NCBI GenBank assembly: GCA_037893245.1
Contig: JBAIAA010000704.1
Coordinates: 806,001-870,000 of the forward strand
Direction: 5' to 3'
Source: Crossaster papposus
Taxonomy: Eukaryota; Echinodermata; Asteroidea; Velatida; Solasteridae
DNA: 64,000 bases
The notes below the pieces were generated by a model. The model saw only the letters and a list, made by a program, of their open reading frames with translations, had not been told where the DNA came from and made no database searches. The number at the start of each line of letters is the position of its first letter. Position 1 is the stretch's first letter. Made by a program: the position numbers and the translations under genes. Shown here piece after piece: positions 55,986 to 64,000 of the stretch.

Positions 55986-57673
55986 TGTAACCGAGCAGAC
56001 AAGGAAGGTCACTGTTTTTAATACAAATACACCAAATTTATTTCCAAAATAGATATAATAAATTCTTTGCCAATTGAAATAGTTTATTTACAAATACTGT
56101 GGTATATGTCAACAACGACAATAATTATGTCAAATATGTCTAACACGACAATATGTCAAGACGACAATATGTCAAAAACGGCAGTATGTCAAAAATGACA
56201 ATATGTCAAAAACGACAATAATTATGTCAAAACGACAGTATCCCGAAACGACAATAATTATGTCAAAACGACAGTATCCCAAAACGACAGCCATAAAACG
56301 GGTCTAATAAATAAAGAAAGGAATCCACATTATTTGAATTTAAACATTACAAAAGTTACTACGGTCTCTTACCACAAGAACCGGATCCAAACATCCGTCG
56401 ACGAGCAAGAATACATTAAACGCAGAGGAGCTCGTCGGCTGATGCACAGACCAAGCAATCCTGGTAATATCTCAAAACTGCTTAAGTTATATGCACTATG
56501 TACAATAATTCATTTAATCTAGACATTATGGTGTAGGTGAATTAATTTAAGTCCACTCTTTGGATAATCCATCTCTTATAGTTTTACTTATCTTGACACC
56601 AATAAATTAAGTGCGTAAATCCGGAAATATATGCAGTCTTATTGCACCACTTTAAATATAAATTTAATTAAACACTTCAAGCACCAACCATGTGCTAACG
56701 GGCAACATACCTAATGTTAACACTCCCGTAAGTATCGCCAAGTACAAACCGGTGAAAGGGTAAAGCTTCCGTAAAACTCCCGACGGGTGAAAGGGCAAAA
56801 CTTCCGTAAAGTACCACTGTACCAGCAGATAAAAAGCAATAGCAAGGCTGTAAAATATAATGCCAAAATAATAACCATATAGTAGTACACTCTAAAATAT
56901 ACAGTAATATTTGCAAGGTTCGGATAAATCCTTTGGTCTGTTCAAAATACAAGGATATGAAATTTTGAACTGACACGCCCAAAAAATGGTTGATGTTCAT
57001 ACTTGATGTAAAACGCATTTCTCTTATTAAATATGAGAATAAGTCTGAATTCCAACCAACGCATAACAGACCTTCAGGCTTAATGCAAAGCATAAGTTTC
57101 ACTTTAAATGGTGCAGCAATAAACTTATCAAAATCTAATATAAATACAAAATTCAGACACTTACCGACCGTCACGATACCACACCTCACATGCCTCGTCG
57201 ACAGTCCCGCAAAGCCGGCAACATTAACACGACGAAATTCTCAAATGTAACATTACATATTACAAATACGTGTTTCACCACAAACAGTGCAAAAACAGGT
57301 ATCAAAGTTTATTTGTTGGTTATATATCAACCATAAAATCAGGAGCTATATTATGTGCTCACTACGAAGCTCAAAAGCGGAGTGTCAATCTTGACTACGT
57401 GTAAGAAAATGTATAACCAAGAAAACTATGTTGTCATGCTCGAATTAGTCAAATGTTGTTTCATAACCAAATTATATGCAAAGTAGCTCTCTAAGTTCTC
57501 TCTCACTACTAAACCAAGAGAGGGCGCTGCCAACTAGTGATAGTAATGACTAAACTGTGAGGGCGCTCTCAAGATATACAACAAGTGCTAAAAGAGGGCG
57601 CTATTTACACTAAAGTTAGGTTTGTACACATCTTTAGTATAAGTGCCAAGCAGCATAAGTCTGGTTGGTCACA
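55986..57673. mobile_element. 1.7-kb TIR element with TTTG duplication
   Basis: Imperfect inverted ends TGTAACCGAGCAGAC and GTCTGGTTGGTCACA are flanked by TTTG (55982-55985, 57674-57677). The other five blocks have one TTTGCAGAGGAAGG at this point. It contains the GACA-type minisatellite at 56100-56295 and, near its right end, repeated GAGGGCGCT. A 164-codon antisense frame (57189-56695) has no recognisable domain. Confidence 0.75.
56100..56295 (+). repeat. Minisatellite, unit about 17 bp
   Basis: Irregular tandem copies of ACGACAATATGTCAAAA, with a longer variant AACGACAATAATTATGTC and a terminal variant CAGTATCCC. It is internal to the TIR element at 55986-57673. Confidence 0.8.
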
Positions 57674-58311
57674 TTTGCAGAGGAAGGCAAGCAACGTATA
57701 AGTTCACCGGTGAAGAATACGCTTTGTGTTTGATCGGAAAAGGTTCAGGAAACAAATTAGCTAAAACTGTCTAAATAGGCCCATGTACTGATGAACTCGC
57801 ACTATGTTTACTTGCATGCTTTTCTATGTGGCTACGAAACTATCATCCTTACCAGGCTGCCATGAGTACACAGAGGTTATTGAACCATGGAGAGTTTTCC
57901 TTCATCAATGGTTGAACCTATAAAACTCACTTTGAAACTTGACGTATGGCTTATATCAATGCCATGCACAACGTATTGTTAGAGCATTACGGGCTGTGGA
58001 TTGCAGTCACATGGCTTGCCTTTACCTTGTCCTTCCAAGTCACACTAGCGGCAGTCACGCATCAGTGACCAACAAGTGAATTTCTCGTCTAGTCATGGAA
58101 TAGCAACCAGCGCATTAACTTTGAACTTTCGAGTTGCAGTGTTGTTGAGACTTACCATTTCCGTTTGTATAGATAAAAATCAAAACTTTTAAAATTCTTT
58201 TTCCCTGGTTATTCGTGAAAGTCGCGCCAGCTACGTTAGTGCAATAATTGTAACTGGAAATAAGCTGGAAGATTTAGTAAAACGTTATACGAAAGGGAAC
58301 AACGTAATAAC

Positions 58312-58435
58312 ATGGCGCTGGGTTCGGGTATTTTGCAAGGTTTGACCGTAAATTTCCTGGTTCATGGCAGACATGCCATGGCGGATTTTGCTGTCATATT
58401 TCTGCTCGTATTGACTGGCTGTTCCAACGTATCAG
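58312..58435 (+). pseudogene. Orphan exon 1, copy E
   Basis: Full 124-bp signal-peptide exon with both ATGs (58312 and 58378) and an intact GTAAAC donor, open and in the ancestral phase. No downstream receptor exon lies in its block; intron 1 is broken after GAAATAC as in copy D. It could only serve as an alternative first exon for something downstream. Confidence 0.8.
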
Positions 58436-58762
58436 GTAAACATCTTTGTATCATTTTTATATCTAATTTGGAAAACTTTGTGGAATTGGAAAATGTATTT
58501 TATGCTATTGTTATTTTTTTTGTTATTGTTTGTTAATATAGATTTTCCCAGGCTTTTTAAAAACATTTTTCATTGAAAATCACCAACTCTCACATTTAAT
58601 TTCGTTCTAAAAAAATCCACACGCTTTTACCAAACCGATTTAGTCATTTATCATTCAATTTCAACGTTTGGTCACTCTATTTAAACATTGCCTCGGGAAT
58701 ATTCCTGTAGAACCGCGACTGGCACCTATGATAGAAAAATGAATTAATAGACGAAATACTCT

Positions 58763-59176
58763 GTAAATTTGCCTGGGTTAAATCATAACCCACAAATTTG
58801 GGTTGCCCATTTTGGATTATATTTTGGGTTAAATCAATCACGAAAAACTCATTGTGGGTTAAATCAGCATTTATTTCTGGGTTAAATATCTGGGTTAAAA
58901 CCTACTTGGTTAAAATTTTGAGTAATGGAACTTGAGTTATATATTTGGGTAAAATTGATTTTTAATAAACCAAATTGGGTTATATAAGTAAATTTTCCTG
59001 GGTTAAATTAGTGGGTTAAGATTTACTTAGTTAAGATTCTATGCAACCAAACACGGGTTGTTTTGGGGGGTTAAAATGATCGTGAATAACACTTTGTTAA
59101 GACTTGCACTTGTTATTTTGTTATTTTGTGCATGCATGGTTGAAAGAATTGCAAGGAATTAAAAAAGAATCGCGAA
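58763..59176. repeat. GGGTTAAA/AACCCA-rich segment, second copy
   Basis: Nearly identical to 35902-36315 and starting at the same breakpoint in intron 1. Confidence 0.65.
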
Positions 59177-59179
59177 TAA

Positions 59180-60997
59180 GGGGCCATTCAAAATGTTCAA
59201 TGTTTTAAAATTTCGACTTTTGGTCGAAATTTGTGAGTGACCCACCCACCCACCCATACACCCACCCCCAATTTCGATTAATACAAAATTGATTTGTCAT
59301 GCAGTAAAATAATCCAAATAGGCCTACATTTACAAGTACATGTGCATGTGTGGCATGGGTGGCTTGTGTGTAAAGCGCTTGCCTCTCACCAATGTGGCCC
59401 GGGTTCGATTCCCGGCCCGGACCATATGTGAGTAGAGTTGTGCGTTGGTTCTCTCCTGTGCCACGAGGGTTTTTTCCAGGTCATCCGGTTTTCCTCCCTC
59501 CTAAAAAATCAAACACTTTAGATCTCAGGCTGTGCTCCGTAGTCATGTATGAGTCGATGTGGCCGGCTGCCGTAGGCGCCTTTACGTGCCAGCGACTCGA
59601 CCACGTTGTAGCCGCGTCCTTCGCAATTCAGCACACCAGCTGCGAGTAAGGATGATTAGCCTCCCCAATTATTATTATGTACATGTACATGCACATGTAA
59701 ATGTCCAGTTTAGTGACGGAGTGATGAAGCTGTTGGTCTGCCCCTTTTGCACAGGTGCCCAGAAGATTACTCATATGAAGCACGATATGTGGCAGAGAAA
59801 ACCCCACCTCTTTTGTGTTGACCATTGTGTTCCCGAAATCTCAGGAATTCCTTTTAGGTTGGAATGGAGGATGGGTTAGGTAACAATAGTGTTGAGTGTG
59901 TATAAAGTATAGGGATAAGAGGGGGGTACCCATCTGCCACATATCGTGCTGGGTATAAGATTTCTGCATGTTCCATTTCTGCTGAGCAGTGGCAACACTG
60001 GTTTCTTTTGGACTATTTTTGGAGAGCAAACATGACGCGCACACAAAACGTTCGTATGGTGAACAGGGATTTTTCATAATTTGCTTTTGCTCCGTTTAAA
60101 AACTGCGGAGATTTGTAGGTACCTCGCACGTTGTGACATCCATGGTGGCGGACATGCTTATCGTGTATTGCCGATCTAGCACACCAGGGGTGCGTTCAAC
60201 TTACGCGAACTGTTTGCGCGAACGTTCGCCTACGTTTTGAGTTGGCGCCAGTCGAAGTGAAACGATATTTTTTTAAATTACGGCTATTTAAATGGCGGCG
60301 CCCAGTGACAGTGACATCTCTTGGTTGGTTGCTTTTTGTCCAACTCATTATTTTTCTTTAAAAGATCCCTGTAACTGCTCAAAACAATTCACCGTTTATA
60401 ACTAAAAGTATGAATCGTAAATCAAAACCGTGAAAAGAACACTGCCGCCTGCTGTCCTCTTCGCCATCTTTAAAATACGTCACTGGCCAACAGCGAACAG
60501 CTCGGAATGACGTTTGCCGTTTTTGCTAACGTTCGCCAACATAATAATTGGCGCACATTGCGTTCCACTCTCGCGAACAACGCTAACGTTGGCCAACGTT
60601 GGCAACGTTCGCTTAGGTGGAACGCACCCTTGGTACCCTTGTACCACTCACTGCAAGACCTAACAACTAGTTTCCAAGTCCAATGAAAAGCCACCTCCAT
60701 GCGTCGGTGGTGTTTCGCACAGTGGGGTCACATACATACCGCAACCGGTACATAATACATGTACACACATGCATACAGCTCGTAGTGTCTCACGAGAAAG
60801 AAGTTGGAAAAATCGTGTATCGGAACGCATGGTGCGCAGTTGTTTCAGGCATGGAGGAAGATTGTGGTTTGGGGTTTTTTTTGCTGTTTTTTTAATAAAA
60901 AGTGAATTTCGACTTTCAATTATTTATCTTGACCCACCCACCCACTATTTCGACCAAAAGTCGAAATTTTAAAACATTGAAAATATTGAATGGCCCC
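59180..60997. mobile_element. PIF/Harbinger-like non-autonomous element, 1.8 kb
   Basis: Inverted ends GGGGCCATTCAAAATGTTC and its complement ending ATTGAATGGCCCC continue as a longer arm with TTTCGACTTTTGGTCGAAAT. Flanks are TAA (59177-59179, 60998-61000). The empty site is at about 36318 in the paralogous segment. It contains a SINE (59355-59680) but no transposase. Confidence 0.85.
59355..59680 (+). repeat. tRNA-derived SINE
   Basis: Head with GGGTTCGATTCCCGGCCC (B box), then GGTTTTCCTCCCTC, and a tail ending ATTATTATT. A 3' fragment of the same family is at 24999-25125. Confidence 0.78.
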
Positions 60998-61000
60998 TAA

Positions 61001-61500
61001 CCCAGATTTGTGTTAAAGTGAAATTGTAAAGTTTAGTCTGACTGGCTGGGTTTCGGTAAGGCACTGGCAAGGCAAGGCGTTTTATACTACATGTATAAGT
61101 TTATAGGGCCTAAAGGTATATAGAGGATGGCGGCAAGTTTGCATTAAAAAAACAAACCACTATATACTACTGTCTACTAACTTCCGTGCTGGGTTACTGT
61201 AACATAATTTACACACCTTATACTACACCCTTTTTGAGTTAAGTTTACCACATTTTCGCGCGCGCAAGGTCATGTGATGGTGACAACCGCGTTTAAGCGG
61301 GAAAAAACCGTCGGAATAATGTATACATTATGTACACCGTACGTAGGGGTGCGTTTTGTTATGGTGTAAATGGAGGACACATACCTGGCGACACGAAGGT
61401 GAATTGGGTATTCGTGTACAAAACCAATGAGAGGCGTCGGAAAAAGTACAAACAAAGGAAATGTTCGAGAGGAACAAAGGAAACTCCTCGATTTACACCA
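61001..61500. repeat. Segment paralogous to 36318-37650
   Basis: It matches the DNA around the 797-bp element but lacks that element, giving its empty site at about 61238-61242 (GAGTTAAGTTTACC). It includes a copy of the small TIR element (about 61362-61500). Confidence 0.7.
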
Positions 61501-62990
61501 TTTTAGTTCAATTACATGACCCTTTATATAGGGGCAAGATAAATCATGTGCGTAAGGATACAAGTAGTAATCCCAATAAAATAGTCCCAACAATTAACAT
61601 ATAAATATATATCACAATTATATACTTTTGTATGAAACAAGTTTTCGTCATTCTTTTTTTCTCCAATGGTGCCATTATGCTCTACGTGCGAAGATTGATA
61701 TTGAAGTTACTATTATGCTTTGCGGGTATTTGGGATGATGGTCTTTGGTTTTTAAATATTTGTTACAATTAGCAAACAAATGTTTACCCCTTCCTCTTTA
61801 ACAGCAGTTTTTAAAACAAAATTATATTTAAATTTACTTCAGAAAAAAGTGAAATACAATCAAATCTATTTTAATCTTATTAATAACCTGTTCAAAATTG
61901 GACGAATTTATCGGCAGCCCGTGAAAGAATGTTCTATCACTAATGATCGTGGCCCGATAAGGCAAAAAAAAAAAAAAAAACATGTTTAGCGTCACCGCCC
62001 GCTTCCTTTTTTTTTTTTTTTTTAAAGATAATAACATTTTAATATCGTATTTCAGACTTTAGCATCACTGTGTACATGCTCTGGAAATATATATTTTTAT
62101 AATAGGAAAGCTATGGTGTGACGTGTAGTCGTGTACGGTGCATACTTGATCGACCCACATGAATTTAAATTTGTAATCGTGGGTGAACCATGTTTTAATT
62201 TTAAATTGGAAGACAGGGTGTTGCATGACTTGAATTAAGATGTGTCAGGCGGCCATTTAAAAAAAAAAAAAAAAAAAAGTGCCTCCTCCTTCCTTTTTAA
62301 AAAAGTCATCCGTTGTACGAAATTTGCAACGGGAGAATCTTTCAAAAGTATTTTGTCATATTTCAGTGTGTAAACAACGAGTTACTCGTAATAATTATGT
62401 TTGCAGAGATAGGCAAGCAACGTATAAGTTCACCGGTGAAGAATACGCTTTGTGTTTGATCGGAAAAGGTTCAGGAAACAAATTAGCTAAACCTGTCTAA
62501 ATAGGCCCATGTACTGATGGTGTCAAACTTTGTTTACTTGCATGCTTTTCTATGGGGCTACGAAACTATCATCCTTACCAGGCTGCCATGAGTACACAGC
62601 ATATTGAGCCATGGAGAGTTTCCCTTCATCAATGATTGAACCTATAAAACTCGTCACTTTGAAACTTAATGACGTATGGCTTATATCAATGCCATGCACA
62701 ACGAATTGTTCGAGCATTACGGGCTGTGGATTGCAGTCACACGACTTGCCTTTACCTTGTCCTTCCGCGTCACAATAGAGGCAGTCACGCATCAGTGACC
62801 AACAAGTGAATGTGTCGTCTAGACATGGAATAGCAACCAGCGCATTAACTTTGAACTTTCGAGTTGCAGTGTTGTTGAGACTTACCGGTACCGTTTCCGT
62901 TTTTATAGATGAAAACAAACTTTTAAAAATCGTTTTCCCTGGTTATTCGTAAAAGTCGCGCCAGCTACGTTAGTGCAATAATTGTAACTA
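61500..62990 (+). repeat. Upstream block 6
   Basis: Paralogous flank of orphan exon 1 copy F. An insertion of about 345 bp (61962-62305) lies between A- and T-runs after CCCGATAAG and before GTCATCCGTTG; its class is not recognised. Confidence 0.75.
62550..62918 (-). CDS. Conserved antisense open frame, 122 codons, unknown
   Basis: A minus-strand frame upstream of exon 1 encodes a cysteine-containing sequence (MRDCLYCDAEGQGKGK, CDCNPQPVMLEQFVVHGIDI). The same frame is partly open in block 2 (21388-21200) and recognisable but interrupted in blocks 1, 4 and 5 (for example TAG in block 1, TAA in block 5). I do not recognise the family. It could be an exon of a divergent gene or transcript that decayed in most copies, or chance conservation of promoter DNA. 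No hydrophobic helix or known domain is seen. Confidence 0.25.
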   Translation of the reverse strand: MFSSIKTETVPVSLNNTATRKFKVNALVAIPCLDDTFTCWSLMRDCLYCDAEGQGKGKSCDCNPQPVMLEQFVVHGIDISHTSLSFKVTSFIGSIIDEGKLSMAQYAVYSWQPGKDDSFVAP

Positions 62991-63023
62991 ATTGTAAATT
63001 TCCGGGTTCGTGGCAGACATGCC

Positions 63024-63081
63024 ATGGCGGATTTTGCTGTCATATTTCTGATCGTATTGACTGGCTGTTCCAACGTATCAG
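63024..63081 (+). pseudogene. Orphan exon 1, copy F (5' truncated)
   Basis: The distal ATG and 17 or more codons are deleted, but the second ATG in GCCATGGCGG, the hydrophobic signal sequence and the GTAAAC donor remain. The following intron is cut at about 63163 by a LINE. The remaining open frame supports the second ATG as a workable start in the family. Confidence 0.7.
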
Positions 63082-63164
63082 GTAAACATCTTTGTATCAT
63101 TTTTATATCTAATTTGGAAAACTTTGTGGAATTGGAAAATGTATTTTATGCTATCGTTATTATT

Positions 63165-64000
63165 AGTGCCAAGTCAGACAAGTTCAATATTACGTGCGGC
63201 GTTCCCCAAGGATCCTGTCTTGGATCATTGTTATTTGTTATGTACTCCTCAAAGTTGTTTGATGTTATTCAAACTCACTTACCTGATGCTCTCTGTTATG
63301 CAGATGATACACAATTGTATTTGTCATTTAAACCTTGTAGTGTTGTTAATCAAGATGAAGCAATTTTAGCCATGGTAAACTGCATTAAAGATATTAGGAC
63401 TTGGATGTTTCATGACAGACTTTTGTTAAATAATAACAAAACTGAGTGCATTGTTCTTGGTACAAAGCAGCAGCTGTCTAAAATTAATATCCCTGACATT
63501 TTAATAGGTGATACCAATATTGTCCCAGTTAGTCATGTGAGAAATCTAGGCTCATGGTTCGACTCAAATATGTCTATGAGTACTCACATCAACAAAGTCT
63601 GCTCCGCTGGATTCTATCATCTTCATAACATAAAACGTATTAGCAAGTTTTTATCAACTAGATCACTAACTATTTTAATCCATGCCTTTATTACCAGTCG
63701 TTTGGATTATTGTAATGGCTTACTCTATGGATTGCCGGATCGTCAATTGTCTAAGTTACAGAGGATTCAAAATGCCGCAGCAAGGCTGGTTACGAATTCG
63801 CATCGAAGGTGTCACATTACTCCCATTCTTAGCTCATTGCATTGGCTTCCTGTCAAGTTTCGTATTGATTTTAAGATTTTACTGCTAGTTTTTAAGTGTT
63901 TACACGGTTTAGCACCAAATTATTTACAGGAACAAATTACCATCCGTAGTAGTCTTAGGTCTGCAAGTGAATTTGTATTAGATTATCCCAAGGGTAAAAT
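63165..64000 (+). CDS. CR1-like LINE reverse transcriptase, 5' truncated, runs off the window
   Basis: One frame stays open from 63165 to the window end, about 278 codons. It begins inside the RT, with GVPQGSCLGSLLF, the catalytic CYADDTQLYL (YADD at 63297-63308), then the thumb and C-terminal segment (VRNLGSWFDSNMSM, LDYCNGLLYGLP, LQRIQNAAARLV, LHWLPVKFRIDFKI), characteristic of CR1/L2-clade LINEs. Endonuclease and ORF1 are missing because the copy is 5' truncated within intron 1 of orphan cassette F. One substitution is visible in the usual GSxLGPLLF motif (Ser for Pro). It lacks its own start and is unlikely to be translated. Confidence 0.88.

Larger units (their letters stand above)
54896..58311 (+). 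repeat. Upstream block 5
   Basis: Paralogous flank of orphan exon 1 copy E, split by the 1.7-kb element at 55986-57673. The tRNA-like segment (55261-55326) and the promoter-proximal part (from about 57680) are conserved. Confidence 0.78.

Noticed and set aside
56695-57189. 164-codon minus-strand frame
   Set aside because: Inside a non-autonomous TIR element, no recognisable domain, A/T-rich composition and no homologue elsewhere in the window.

Overview
The window is intron-rich eukaryotic (animal) DNA, about 60% A+T and crowded with transposable elements. No bacterial-style operons, rRNA or intact tRNA genes are visible. GT-AG introns, tRNA-headed SINEs, a tyrosine-recombinase (Ngaro/DIRS type) retrotransposon, CR1-like LINEs and a TIE-like receptor kinase fit a marine invertebrate, most plausibly a deuterostome (echinoderm, hemichordate or amphioxus). 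The sequence alone does not settle the species.

The backbone is a tandem array of receptor tyrosine kinase genes, all on the + strand. Gene 1 (2664-12894), gene 2 (21621-33501) and gene 3 (44372-54398) can be followed exon by exon. Each has a signal peptide, two N-terminal Ig-like exons, a variable series of EGF-like exons, an Ig and/or FN3 stalk, one transmembrane helix, a juxtamembrane tail with YxxV-type tyrosines, and a split tyrosine kinase domain resembling vertebrate TIE receptors. Three further first-exon cassettes (35452, 58312, 63024) have lost the rest of the gene. All six share a long duplicated upstream block.

The copies have diverged unusually. Gene 1 keeps the DFG motif but has frameshifts in Ig1 and FN3. 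Gene 2 is open from end to end over 20 exons, but DFG is GFG, the last exon is shortened, and the transmembrane exon is partly duplicated. Gene 3 is a mosaic: its TM exon and 3' end resemble gene 1, while a tract of about 1.9 kb (about 51.70-53.62 kb) carrying the GFG lesion resembles gene 2. It also has six tandem EGF exons, an in-frame Ig/FN3 fusion exon and a mutated exon 1 splice donor.

Mobile DNA fills the spaces. Because the blocks are paralogous, many insertions have an empty site in another copy, which fixes their ends. These are: a 6.5-kb Ngaro-like element (13423-19926) with split direct repeats and interlocked foldback elements inside it; a 573-bp hAT-type MITE (1357-1929); two PIF/Harbinger-like elements with TAA duplications that are reciprocally present and absent (36565-37361, 59180-60997); a 5.5-kb TIR element (38472-44005) holding a LINE that is itself broken by a solo LTR (39992-40372); and a 1.7-kb TIR element (55986-57673). 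The right edge is a 5'-truncated CR1-like LINE whose reverse transcriptase runs off the window.

Introns and spacers not listed separately hold degraded repeats or nothing I can name.
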